A stretch of 64,000 bases of DNA, from positions 9,373,001 through 9,437,000 of the forward strand of contig NC_092671.1 of NCBI RefSeq assembly GCF_964355755.1, in the 5' to 3' direction. Shown in pieces: positions 32,122 through 47,100 of this stretch (position 1 is the first letter of the stretch; each line of letters opens with the position of its first letter). Source of the DNA: Antedon mediterranea. Lineage: Eukaryota; Echinodermata; Crinoidea; Comatulida; Antedonidae. A model generated the notes under the pieces. The model was not told the origin of the DNA and did not search any database. It saw only the letters and a list, made by a program, of their open reading frames with translations. Position numbers and translations under genes: made by a program.

Positions 32122-35100
32122 ATGAAGACTCTTTTATTTTTTATTGCATTTTTTCAGTTATTAACGGTATTTGGTGAGTAAACTTAGCTACAATTAATTA
32201 ATTTATAGGCCTAGGCCCTAGGGGCCTAGGCCTAGTTAGGAGCTAGGCCTAGGCCTAGCTAGGTAGTAGGCCTAGGCCTAGCTAAAAGGGCCTAGGCCTA
32301 ACCTAGACCTATAGGGCCGGACTAGGCCTAGGCGACCTAGCTAGGCTAGGTTAGGCCTAGCGGCCTAGGCTAGTTAGTTCTGTAATTAGACCTAGAAAGG
32401 CCTTCTTTCAGGCAGGCTAGGGCCCTACCTACTAGGCTGCCTACTATTACTAAAGGCTATAGTATAGGCCTAGGCTAGGGCGGACCTCTAAAAAGGCCTA
32501 CTACTAAAGCTAACTAGGCCTAAGCCTTTATAAGTAAGTACGGCTAATATAAGTAGCTAGCTATCTAGGCCTAGAGGCTAGGGCAGGCCTAAGCTAGTAT
32601 ACCAGGCCTATAGAGCCTAGTAGTAGTACTAGTAGGTAGGGCCAGGCCTAACTAGGCTAGGCTACTATCTAGTAAAGTTTACAACAAGTAGTAGGCTTGC
32701 CTATACTATAGCCTTTAGTTAGGCTTAAAAAAGTAGTACTAGCTAGCTAGCTAGCTAGGCTAGCCGACGAGTTTAGGAAGTTAGTGAATTGTGGGGCGTA
32801 ATTTATAATAGGTCTAGCTAGGCCTATAGTCAATATCTGGTATGTGTGGTTGGTATTTCTTTGTTTATATATATTTGTACAATATTTTGTTTCCAAAGGT
32901 TCTTATGAAGGTTGTTTTAGAGAGAACCCAAATGACAGAGAATTTAATGTAGCAGGTGGTGACCTCAGTTATGATCAGGCCGAACCGCATCTTTGTACAG
33001 CCCTCTGCAAGTCCATGGATTTTGCACATGCAGCTTTACAGGAAGGCTACTTGTGTTTGTGCAGTGATAGCGTAGGAAAGCACAGCAATGGCTCACAATC
33101 AGGTTGCATTTACAGGTGTTCAGGAGACCAGGTGTCATTTTGTGGAGGGCCTGGTTTTGGTACTGTTTATTCAACAGCAACAGCGATAAAAGATTTTGCA
33201 ATTTCTGATCCAGGTTAGCTAATTAAATAAGCCTTGCTTTATTCAAGTTCATTTTAGTTACAGCATACCCACACCATAAAGAAACCTCTTACTACTGTAG
33301 GCTGTTGTTGTCGTCAATCACCTTAAAATATCTGGTTTTAAACTCATATTATGTTGATACAATATAAACCAATTATAATAACCTCACATATTTTTCTACA
33401 GTGAAGCAGAACAGTTGTTTAGAAATAAGTATAATAAACAACAGAGATGTTAAATCTAGGCTACGCATAAAATTCACCTATTAATTATATTATATTTAAA
33501 GCTATATTTCTGTTTTTCAATACTATTTTCATGGATTATTATCCTATTTATTTCAATGTTGCTTTAGGTTATCTTGAAGTATTTCAGCCAAGTGATATAT
33601 TAATCACCTTAGGAGATGGTACAGAAGGATCGTTCTATGCCTTTGACTTTGGCGATACAACTGGTGTGACAGCCACTATGCCAGAACCCCAGCCACACAT
33701 CTATGTTCAAGTGAATGTGTATCTTGTGTTAACATGGGTATGGAATACTGATTCAGGACCTCTGGAAGCTCGAAGGGAAGTTTTTGTCGAGGCACCTATT
33801 TCAGGTTTGTTGAAGCATTTTGAATCAGTTGTCCATTATTACTACAATGAGTACATTCATTTAAACTTGCAAAAAATTAAACACACACAATTAACCATTA
33901 CAAAATTCTCTATAATAATATTTGCCCTTTGTCAAATACTCCTTTTTCTTTTAGATCTGTCCACCACCTGTGACCCATTTGTGGAAGTTGACCATCCGTT
34001 CACCTGTTTCAGCAATGTCGGTCAAGGTACTAGTTTGGAGGCAACATGGAATTTCAATGATGATACCAATACAGCAACCATGGATGTCGCAGGTAATTAT
34101 TTTTTCTGTAATTTAATGTAAAAAAAAACACAAAGTTAGTGACAGTAGGTGATTCTTTTCAGTTGACAGACATTTTGAGATGAATTATAAACATCGTTAA
34201 CGTAACCCTAAGTACAAAATTAAATATATTTGTATTGATGTACCACTAGAATTCTGTAACTATTCATCCTTGCTTTCAATTTTTACTATCAATTAATATC
34301 TGATATTTTGTGCTCCAATTTTTTTAATAAAGATGCACAACGTTTTATTATTGGAGACTTTGTGCAGAGAAACATAACATCAGTTGAGCCAGCATATGAT
34401 TTTCGTGGTGTATACATCATACCATATTTAGAAATTGAACAGGACGGTAAACTTGAAGCTTGGGAAGTGTATGCTGTCAGCGAAGGCCAGATTCTTTTGC
34501 AGGTGTGTGGACGGTGTTTATTATTATATCCGATTGTATTTGGTTTACTGAATTTTCATGGCAAAACCCTTTTTAAATTTTCAATATGGTTATACTGTCT
34601 GTTATACTATGTCTGTCAACCAATCTATGAATTGAAATATTGTATAATGTGTCCGAGATCAGTTATTTGTTTCACTTTCACATAAGCAAACAAGGGGCAA
34701 TATATGTTTTAACACTATGACCAACCTCTCTTCAGAGGACACCCGATTAAGGGAACAACTTTGTTGGATCTTGGAGATGCCCTTTTAATCTTAGTCAGGT
34801 TTCTACTGGAAAAAATGGAGTAAATAAATACTAATTTCAATAATGAATTTTCTCAGGTTTTCAGGCCACTTTGCAAACCAGGAGAAAAGTACTGCACGTT
34901 CAACCGCACTTGTATCAATCGTTACTGGCCATGTCCTCCAGACACAGAACGTATCTGTCAAAATGACACTGCCTTCTGTGTTAATAAAGGTTCCTGTCAG
35001 CCATTTACAGAAGACCACATATATCATGAATCAGAGGTTTTGCTGAACAACTCATGCACTTATAAAAACCAATCATTTGGTAACATAAGCACATCAAGTA

Positions 35101-38100
35101 ACCTGACCAGAATTAGTAACATCACCAGTAACTTGACAGTGTCTGCAGGTAACAGTTCAGAGAATAGTTCCTATGGTTGCAATCAAACTACTACACATAT
35201 TTGGTATAATTACTCGTACACCTTTGGAGACTGTATTGACACTGGACCTGATGACAGCAGTAATATTATTTCGTATAAACTTGTCGGCTCAAAAATTGTT
35301 TATCTAATGGAAGGTTATAACATATTTACTGTACAAGATACTGAAAGGATCTCTTTAAAACCACATGATGTTTTAGGCTTTACAACGTACCAACAGAAGT
35401 TCCCAGACTACTACCCAAAAGCAGCATACCCACTAATAGGAAAAATAGCACATTCTTCTGATGCATTAAAACGTTTCTTCTTTGTTGAGAAGCCTTTGCT
35501 GGTGCAACAAGACGAATATTACACCGATACATTTCAGATATATTACGGTAGTTTTTATTTACGAGCACATATGTCAAAAATGACAAGAACATGGATACAA
35601 CACAGCTTTAGTAAATCAGGGATGTTTACTGTAGATGTTGAATTTAACAACAGGCTTGGAAATGTTATAAAAGCACCATCAAGAAGAGTGGCATCGCAGT
35701 ATCGTATTTTAAGCATTGAAGGCTTGGACTTCACCCGCAATCTGGGTATCTACTACGCTTGTACCGATGCGCTGTACCCAATGAAGGTAGAAATAACGCA
35801 AGGTACATTTGCAAGATTTAGATGGTTCTTTCCCAATGGGACAGAAATCCTAAGTGCTCCTTATCTAACTACGGACATCGTTGATAAACCAAACGCTAAG
35901 ATTCCAGACAGTCAGTCATACCATTTTGATGAAATTGGCAATTACACGATATTAGTGAAATCTTATAACAACATCAGTTCTCAACATGTGACTCTTCTCA
36001 CTATTGCAAGGTATAGAATCTTGGGTCTAAATGGCAGTATTGAGTTGTATCCTAATGATAACACAACACAAGATTGGAATCTTGTTCTGGCTGGTTGTTG
36101 GTTCAACTTCAGCTCAGCTATAACGTCTGGGAATGTTGTTCAGTATATCTGGGACTATGGTGACGGCCAAGGCTCCGGAGACTGGAAGTTAGAAACAATG
36201 TATAGCCATTACTATGAAAGTCCTGGAACATATACAGTTTCCATTCGATCTGACAACATAGCCAGTATTTTAGATCATTCATTTAAAGTGACAGCTGAGA
36301 AGCCAAACTATGTAGAAATTCCGGATTATGGCACAAGTGATATTCCGGTTCTGATGTTCTGCAGAGTTACATGGCATTCTGGAGAAGGTCTTGAATTCCA
36401 TTGGGATTTTGGTGATGATTCAACTGCTGTCGTGTTTGATACTGGTGTTATGTATCACAACTACACTACTTATGGTGTCTACCCTGTCACATGCACTATT
36501 AAGAATTATCCATTAGTGAAAGATACAAAGTCTATTATTGTACAGGATCCTGTGGAAGGAGTTGTCTTGTATAATAAAACAGAGGTTCTTGCAACGAGCG
36601 ATGATATTGATTACGTTGTCACCTGGACCAGAGGCAATGATGTCAAGTTTGACTGGTTTTATGGTGACCAATTTGGTGATACAACTCAAAGATCAGATAC
36701 TAAACATGTGTATAACATGGCCAACTACTATAGTGTACAAGTGAATGTATCAAACGTTGTGTCTTGGATGTTGTCAAAACATGTGCCGGTAGAAGTCCAG
36801 GAACGCGTTACCAACACACAAGTGGCATGCGATGATAACATGGTGCATAGGGTGGTTGAGGTAACAGTCTCTACTGACACCGGTAACAAGATTTGGTATA
36901 CTTATGACTTTGGTGATGGTAACGGTATAAATGTTACCAACAGCAGCACTGTTGTTCATATTTATATAGTACCGGGCATATTCACCGTGGCTGTTACTGC
37001 ATATAACGGCGTGAGTTCAGTGGTTGGAACAACTTCTGTTCAAATTGATACCATTATTGAAGGTGAGTAGTTAAAGAGACTCTTAAGGAAAGATAGAGGT
37101 GCTCTGAGGTTATTCCCCCACTTAAATATTTGTTCATCCCTTCCAAAAGAGAATACCCCCAGTTAATTATCTTACTTAAAGATGCAAACAAGAAGGCACA
37201 TACAGGTATCACATGCCATTTTAAATCCCTAACCATTTTACCACATACCAAAATGTTTTCTCTGCAGTGTATTATACATTATTTTTGTTTTTAGCTACAT
37301 ACATGCATGTTGTTACACCTCATGTGAGGGCACAGTCGCTGGACTGTAAATGCACTGCAATAAAAGGTAGCAGTGTTTTGATCACCTTTGACTGGGGCGA
37401 TGGTAGTGCTGATGGACCGTTTAAAGGAAACTTTGATGGGATGGATTCGGATTATACTAGTAAGTGCATTTCAATGACGGATTGTGAAATATGTGTGGCC
37501 TGGCCTGGCCTAAAAATTGTGAAGTGCTATACTTAAACCTCATTTCCTAATATTTTGCATTGTAATTTTCTAATTAGTGTACTTGGATTTGCCTATGTGT
37601 TTTGTATATTAACAACACATGACATGTGTTTATTTAATTGGAGGAATTGTGTAAGACATTTAATAAGGTCTAACCATCTTATCTTGCAGGTAGTCACACC
37701 TATGCAACAGAGGGTACATTCAACATTACATGTTTTATAGAAAATCCATGGGGCAATAGTGTAAATAGCAGATCCGTTGTTGTTCAAGAAGCCATTGTAG
37801 AGTTAGAATTTACACCCACTGTATCAGTAAAAGGTAGGAATATTTGCCATAAAAACATCTGAGGTAACAGGACTCCATAAATTGTTGTGTACAGTACACA
37901 AGGAAAAAAAAATTCTCAAAATGCAACAATGCAGGTGTAGTTGTGTGTGACTGCATACTGGGTATGGCTTCAAACTGATGTATCTGATTGGGTTGATGTG
38001 AATATTGATTGTGTTGGAGTTACTCTCTGGTTTGTAGTATACAGTATACTTTATAACAATGCATAGTGTACCTTCTTGAAATCAATGATTAAACTCTACA

Positions 38101-41100
38101 GAATGTAATCTGTTAGTACAGTAGTATTGTGGCATCAGGTTGTATTCTAGTTGAACCTCTCATCCATCTAAAGCTCTGTCTACACTGTGCCCATATATGG
38201 ACATGATGATTTCATACCACTACCATATTTGGGCATCACTACCATAGTTGGGCACATCACACTTTTTTGTAAAACTAGTTTGATAGTGTAAGACAGAGCT
38301 TAAAACAGTGCGGTGGAAGAAATAAAACCATTAACACTTTATACTGGATTGGTACTCAAGACATTATTGTAGCTTTATGATACCCTTAGCCATTAATTGT
38401 TTCTTCATTCTATCTTACTGCAGGGAATATATTCAATTTTACTTTACTGCCATTTGCTGGAGACAGCCATGATGTGTTACTGGAGTGGGATTATGGCGAT
38501 GGACTTCGCTACACAACAACACAATTTCAACATCAATACATTTACAGAGATGCAGGTAAGAAGCATGGCCCCATTCACCTTGATTTACATGGACTATTAT
38601 GTTATGGGCTTTATTTTAATGTATATATATATATATATATATATAGTTTTTATAAATGTTGTATTTTCTCTTGTTTGTTATGTGCAATTTGGACCCCATT
38701 GGAAATGGGCTGGTTTTTCCGGCCTAATGGGTGTTCCTGATGCTCGTTATTTTGTCTTTTGTATGTTTGTTATTTTAATGTTGAGCATCAAATAAATTCA
38801 ATCAATTCAATCAATCATGGATCAAACATTTTAATTTCTAGTTATTGGTTGAAAGCGGTACATATAATAACAACAAGGCTGAACAATCGACCCTCCCACC
38901 CGTGATCTTTAATATGAGCTGCTTCCATTTTGCAAAGAATAGCAAACCTTCTGTAGGTTTGTGAAAAAATGAATAAATTATAAACAAGAGTAAAACTTAT
39001 ATTTTTCAGGAAAATATGATGTTACCCTTACGGCAACAAATCTAGTAAGTAAGTTGTCTGTCACTCAAGAGCTATACACACAAGAGCATGTAGTGGGTCT
39101 AACATTACTTCATGATGTTATGCCGGTCACCCCTGGTAACTTAACCATCATATCATGGGCCATTGAGTATGGAACTGATGTCGAATTCAAGATTAATTTA
39201 GGTTAGCTTTTTGTTTTCTTGCTTAATATCATATTGATATAAGAATTTTGTTTTTACGACTCTCCATTTGACATTCAGGTGTTGGGTAAAAGATTAGTAC
39301 ATGCACATAATTATGTTTTTTATATTTTTTTCCTCGATCGCTGTGTAGTTAAGTGGCAGGTTTTGAACAGAAAAGTTTACTAATAACTTGATATAACCTA
39401 TGGTATATACTATATATAAACCTGTTTGAAGGGTCTCTGATTAAGCAAATAAATATTAATTCAATTAAAAAAAGAGAAAATGTAAAACCTCCAACAATAA
39501 CTTGCTCAAGATAAAAATAAATGTAGTTTTCAAATGATCAAAGGTGTTGGTGGACATCTTCTTCATAACTTCTGCATGTTAACAAGCCATTGTCTGTAAC
39601 ATAATGCTTATGATCAAACACTAACTTTTCATTATATTTTTGCATTTGAAGGAGATGGTGTGGAAGATGATTTTCTACAAATTGAAGTAGGTAACTCATA
39701 TTCAATGTATTATCGTTACCAACAACCAGGATCATACAATATTACAGTAACAGCATCAAACAGGCTAAATGGTTATACTGTTAGCACAATGGCTCATGTA
39801 GAACATCCAATAGATGGTCTTGCAGCTTATATTCAAGGCAACAGCAGCATACATACAGACAGATCGGCCTTGATTAAGATCACCATCGAACAAGGAACAA
39901 ACGTAGAGTATACGTGCGATTATCATGATGGTTCAGCACCAATTGTGACAACTAGACTATTCTGCAAGCATAAGTTTATTGAGCTCGGTCCGCATGTTGT
40001 GACTGTTTTTGCAACTAACCATCTGAGCGTTAGTGTTGTGTCTGCAAACGAAACATACATGGTTTTCTTGCCACCGATACCACAGATGATTCAAGACTTG
40101 GGAATTCATTCTGATGATGCAGTCATTGTTGGTACGCCAATGTTCTTTTATTTGGAAAAGTCAAGCGGAAATATGTTCAACTGTACATGGGATTTTGGTG
40201 ATGGTTCAACGTATGTTATAGATCGTACCATGTACTACGAACCAGTGATTCACACGTATGATACAGTAAATGAGTATGACGTACTATTGAACTGTAGTAA
40301 TTATGTTTATCCACCTGTAGAAGTCTATAAACATATTCATGTTCAAGAGCCAATCACAGGGCTGGCATATAACGTCACTCCTGTAATAGAATATGGGCAA
40401 GACTTCTTGGTGAATTTCACTATTGAAACAGGCACAGACGTGTCTTCAGATATTTTATATGCAGGGTTGGTTTTTTCGGCGTACATCAATGGTATAAATG
40501 GGTTTAGTGTTATACCATCAGTAGCCATCAACCAATCAGGATGGGTTGATTTAACCATTACAGCAGATAACAGGGTCACAGAGAAGTTGTTCCTTACCAA
40601 ACAACTGTACGTTCAAAACCGTATGACAGGCTTAGAATTTTGGGCTGACCCTCCTTATGTCACTGTAGGTTCAATTGTCACCTGTTTTGTATCCTTAGAA
40701 ACTGGAACAAATGTGACGTTTCAATGGCATTTTGGAACAAATTATGTTGTTGAAACACATTTAAATGAATCATCAGGTTCATTGTCTGATTCCCGTTCCC
40801 ATTTTTATTCTCAAGTTGGATTTTATGCTATGCATGTCATTGCATCAAATCATTTTAACGAGTTTACAAGTACGCCAATTTTAATCGCAGTTCAGAACAA
40901 AATCCATGGATTCAGTATCAGTACCAAAGACAGTAAGGTCGAATACCCTAACGGTACAATTATCATTGACATGCAATGGAACAAGTATTTTAAAACTTTA
41001 CCCACCAACGCAACACTTGCAATTGATTTCGGTGATGGATCAGAAATTTATTCAACTGCTTTGGATGGCATTCCCTATATTTCTACTCTTCGAAAGACAT

Positions 41101-44100
41101 CTATTGATTGCTCAGACGCGTCGCTCCCAAACTTTGAATTGCAGTGTCAAGTTGATGAATCGTCCGCAACTGAAAATACCAAAGAGGAAATCTTAAGTAT
41201 AAAACATAATTATATTCCTGGGATATACACAGTTACTGGTACTGTGTACAACCTGGCCAGTGAGCAAGTTGTAACCCTGACTGTTCAGACACAAGAACCA
41301 CTTGAAGGCTGTGACATTGTCACATATTACGTAGATAGAAGAGGTAATGAAATTCGTGGCGGTGGTCCTGCAAATAACTACTTCCCTATAAAACATCCAG
41401 TAGTGTTATCTGCTAATCACACGCATGGTACTGGACTTAGATACGGATGGAGATTTGGAGATGGTGGAGTTCTTTTCACAAATGATTTATACACTCCACA
41501 TAAATACAATACTGCTAAAAGCTACTCAGTCAGATTGTATTCCAGAAACATTTTTGGATCAATAGAATGCACTACAGACATTTTTATTCAGAAGGCTGTG
41601 GTTGGGTTATTTCTTGCACATAGTGGCCCTACACCTGAATATCAACCAATCACAGTTGTTGTCTTTGTTGCACAGGCTGGTACATCAGCAACGTATATTC
41701 TGGATGTGCCGAATGAGATAAACATGACTTATTATCTGGAAACTCCATTATCGGATCAAAATTCCATCGAAGAAGCTTTGGAAATCATAGACGATAATTT
41801 ATTCCTTCCATTTGATCCTTTCACACATGCTGTGACGACTCTTAATCTTACTTTTAACTCCACTAATAACTACAAGATTGATGTTTTTGGATTCAACTTT
41901 GCATCATCTTCATTTGCGACAACATATTTACCAATCACTAAAGAACCATGTCAGCTACCAAAAGTCATCATACTTGGTGGCAGCAAAAACTTCAGTAATC
42001 CTTTGACAATAAGAAAAAGTTTCAGCATCATTTTGTTTTCAGACATTTCCGTCTTCTGCCAGAAAACCATTTCTGTCACCATTAATTGGTCTGTTTATGT
42101 CCTTGAGTTCTTTAATCGAGAACCACTGCCAATCGATGACTTAAGTAGGTACCCTCTACCAAACGATGTCTTGCTTGATCAAGCCCAGCTTATACTCCCA
42201 AAGGCAGTTCTTGATTATGGTGGCTACATTATCCAACTTACTGTTACCATGGACAACCAAGCACATGTCAGCAATTCTAATCATACATACTTAGAGGTGG
42301 TTCCTTCAAAGCTTGTTGCGAAACTCTCTGGTGGACATTTTGTTACGCTTAGCAGGAATGAAAGCTTGGTTTTGAATGCATCTTTATCTTATGATCCTGA
42401 TGCAATTAATATCACCAGAAGTAGTGATGCTATAGCTGAAGGCTTGGGAACTAATTTGCCCTGGGATCAAGAGCTCGGCATTTCATGGTCGTGCAGACTT
42501 CTAAATGAGATATCATCAGGTAGGATATGGTGTATGTTCTTTTCATATCTTTTCACACATCCATCTTTTCAACCATTCACTTTCAGATCCATACACATCA
42601 CCTCCTATCTACCTAGTTTTTGATTTATACTCAAATATAACATAAAAACGCATATATAACAATGGCCTCTCCTTTCCATAGGTAACGGTTGCTATCGAGA
42701 AGGGCATGATGGCTTAGTACAAGGAATATTGGTGCAAACTATCCCCATGAACAGTCTCATTCAAACTGATTTCTATATATTCTCAATCAATGTTACCAAG
42801 GAGGGACGAAAAAGTGCAACATTTGAGCAGAAGGTTACACTCATTAATGGCAATATACCTACTATGGAAATTATGTAATTTTATTTTCAAACTTGTTAGC
42901 TTAAAGGTAACAAATAATTAAGGGTGGTAAATATATTTTAAAGAATCTACTAGAAGGAATATAAAAGACAATTAAGCTAAATTTAATGTTTTAAAATATA
43001 ATTTAGCTTAGGTGGTATAGATTTAGGCTGGGTGAGATACTTACATCTTCTCATCAGCTGTACATAATTCCATTTTTTTAGATGCATTCAGAATTGTAAG
43101 TACAAAACTAGCCCATCTCACCGGCTTGTGGTGAAAGCTGTTTGTCAAAACTGTGGCAACAACACCGAAAATATCCACTACAATTGGTACATGCCGTTGT
43201 CTGGAACTGTCAGTGGTAACATAACAGGCAAGTATATCACTTAAAAAAATACTTAAGAATATTATATAATAATGGGCTGAGAATCCTTTAAATTAAACTA
43301 GTAGAAGTGTTTTATTATTTTTTAATATTAATAAAATTGATATTTTTCTATTTTGCAGACTCTGACAGCAAATATTTTGTGGTTCCTCCGTCCACATTAC
43401 TAACACAAACAGAAGTATCCTTGCTAGTCTTTCTTAGTGCAAACCGGGATGACTTGTATGTGGCTGGACGTGCAGACTATGAGGTCAATGTTGGGTCACT
43501 GCCACAATCAGGAACATGCGATATTATTCCTACATCAGGAATATCATTTGACACATCATTCTCCATCAGTTGCAATGGATATACGACTCAAGAGCTGCCT
43601 CTAAGTTATAGTTTCTTCTACAATCATGGACCAGCAGACACACTGACAAGTTTGTATACTCTGATCTACCATAGCCCAGAGAGCAACACTCCACTGTTCA
43701 CTCTGCCTGCAGGTGAAGGAGACGGTGACATTGTACAGATTCTAATTAAAGTGACTGATGCATTAGGATCATTTGTTGAAGATACTTTACAAGTACAGGT
43801 ATGTATAAATAAATATGGTTGATTATTTTTAATTTGCTTGTTTTAACATTACTGTACAACACCCAATCACAATTTATCATTTTTGCTTTTCAGGTAACAG
43901 CCCCTATACCTGAAGTGGTAGAGTCCAAGTTGCTAGCTCTGACTTCTGACCAATCAACTACCTTGTTAGATGAATTGATAGCAAAAGGAGACACACAGAA
44001 ATCTGTGAAGTACATTGGTGACCTGGCAGTCATGCTGAATCAAGTATCAAGACAAGATCATGGAACGTGGGACAGTCAAATAAACCAGCAGGTATTTTAA

Positions 44101-47100
44101 CACAGTTAAAGGTTAAATTCTGGCGGTTACAAATAATCATACAACTGCAATTGTTCAATCAATTAAAGATTTAAGCAGATTGTGCCTCCTACCATAAATT
44201 TTAGTGGTTAATCAATTTTAATTGCTCTCATAAATCATGTGCATCTATCTGTTACTTGTACAGCTTTTCTACATGTTCTCCTCTCTGTATTTTTAAAGTT
44301 ATGTAGTTCCTCATTCCGTTGTTTGTTTGGTGCTCAAGCAAACCTGAGAATGAACACCAGCCTTACATGGTTGATATTTGCTTTTGTGTAGGTGCGATCC
44401 AAGCTTGTGGATGATGTTGACAATATCGTACTGCAGACAGTGGAATCTTTGCAGCAAACATCATCGGTGCTACAACAGATTATTAATGAGCCAGAGGAGT
44501 TGAGCTTTCAAACACAGGTAGTTTGTGACTTTTATATGTTATTTCAAGGAATGGAGCAAAGAAATTACATGACATAACTAGATCCTAGGTCATTGTAAGT
44601 CGTAAGCTCCCTAATATCTGTGAAAATTTAGATGACTTGTTCTCCATATTATCTATAAAAAAGCTGTTAGTGTAGTTGTGAGGCTTATATACAGTAGATA
44701 GTGTCCATGAGATGATGAAGCCTGTAATTGGTATTGTTTATCCTACACTATTCAACCATGTAAGGCCGGTGTTCAATGTTCATTTTTAGTTCTTGATTTT
44801 GTTTATTTACAGGTTAAATCCTCGGAGAAATATACAGATATGCTGAGCATATTGGAGACAGACCTCAGTGACCAATTGAATGAAGAAAGTGTATTTGCAA
44901 TATCAACCAACTTCTTTGAAGGTTAGATTAATTTAGTAACTATTAAAACATTACCGTAACTAATTCCTAGTTTAAATAAATAATTCTTGTCTAATTTTGT
45001 TGAGTTTGTTTTCATAGGAGCATCAAACCTACTAAAAGCAGCAAATCGTCGGAGTGATGATTATTACAATAATCTAAGCAATGATCAGCAAGCCTGGGAT
45101 GAATACTTTGCTGATACTAATGCTGTGGTGAAAGAAAATAAAAAAGATATTCCATCCATGCTAGGAATGACCAAAGGTAGGATAAAAGCGAAGTTCATTG
45201 AACCTAGTTTTGTATGAAGTAATGGTATTATATTGATCATTGATGAGAATTTACTAAATGTGACATAATTATTTTTAGCACTGTTGGCTGATGACGTCAA
45301 AGCCGCAGCTGAAAAGGACAAAGAAAATGAACCAATCCCAGAACAATTGCAAAAAGTAAGACTTTTTTTCAGCATAATAATTTCCCTTATTATCTTCATA
45401 ATCATCAAGAAAAATTTAGTTCTTCTCTATAACTTCAAATTTCTTCCAACACTATTTCCACAGAGTCGAAATATAACTAGAAAAATGCTAGCCTTTGTTG
45501 ATGGAGTTTCTAGTCTCATCTTGAAACACAAGGTCCCAGGGGAAGAAGCAGTATTGCTACAGTCAGACCATATGTCACTGCTTCTGAAGAGGGAAGACTT
45601 GCATTCATTAGGCCTAAGATTTTATATGAATCCTGATGGAAGTTGGTTCAAAGTATCCCGAGATATGCTAAGTGAGATACATACCAAATATGGAGATGAA
45701 CTCATGGTACAGGTATGTAGCTAGTTCTTATTCAAAAGTTTTAGAATTAATCTCTGACAAGTGACCAATCAGATTCCAGCATGCTAAGTACATTTGTTAT
45801 AAAATAATCTATTGTCTGATAAATTGTTTTAAAAAACAGGCTTGTACCACCTATTTGTGTTATTAGAAAGTGGTGACTATTATAGGTATTAGATTTAAAC
45901 TGTTTGACAAATTCGGCATTGGTATATGAATAACTGTTTTTAAACAATATTGATATAGGTTATGACAACACCGCAGAACCCGTACACATGGCATGCTAGT
46001 GGGTATGAAGTTAGGACATCAATTGTATCATTGACTATGAAAAATCCACAAGGTAAATCAACATAATGTGTATAATGCATTTTTAACCGAGATTTATGTG
46101 TGGATATTTTTATTGAAAATTTGACTAATATAAATGGAGCAATGTTTAGACTAACCAAAATGTTAGTTTTTTTTTCTGATAAATGCATGGTTATGCATTT
46201 AAAGTCACTGATTTTCAGATAGACTCAAACCTGATTCTATTAATTTTCCATGCAAACAAAACTTGTTGTCACAGACCTAATAACTCAGATTTCTTTTTAC
46301 ATTGAATTAGGAGAAAACTTAGTTATATCAGACTTAAGCTCCAACTTAGAGATGTTGATACCAAGAGGGGAGTCAAGTGCTATTGAATTTGAAACATTAA
46401 GCACTGTACCTAATGAGTTGCTGTTTGTAAACTTCAACATTACTGAGATGTACAGTTCTATCCATATAGACATTGTGCCAACTGATTCTACAACTCAGTT
46501 TACTGCCTACTTGCGGTGAGTTTGTTCATTTGTAATTCAAGTCTTAAAAGACCTAGTTTCATTGTAAAGCTCTGTCTACACTATCAAACTTTATGTGATG
46601 TGCCCATATATGGACATGATGATGTCATATTACTACCATATTTGGGCACATGACATTTTTTTATTCAACTAATTTGATATTGTAGACAGAGCTTAATGCT
46701 AAGGTCTGTTTGCACCTACTGTACAGTGTTATGGTTTTGTATTGTATGCAGCGTACAATTACAGAACCAAAATAACTTTGATTGTTGCGAAAGCTCATGG
46801 TACCATATTAGTAAAAAATACTGTAACACTGATGATAGGAAAGTCACAAATAGCCAGGTGGAGGAGATATAATGCAGAAGATGTGTGCATTGTAAGTTGC
46901 AGAAATAGAAACTGGTACTGGTAAACTATTGTTTTATGATATATAATACATGGTGATGGTGATATACAATATATGACATGGTATCAAACAAGAAAATGTA
47001 TTCCAACACTTCTGATTGTCTTATAATTATGCCTATTATGCCGATTTTTTATAATTTAAATGAAAAAAAACTTACTTATCATTACTTATAACTATTTTAT

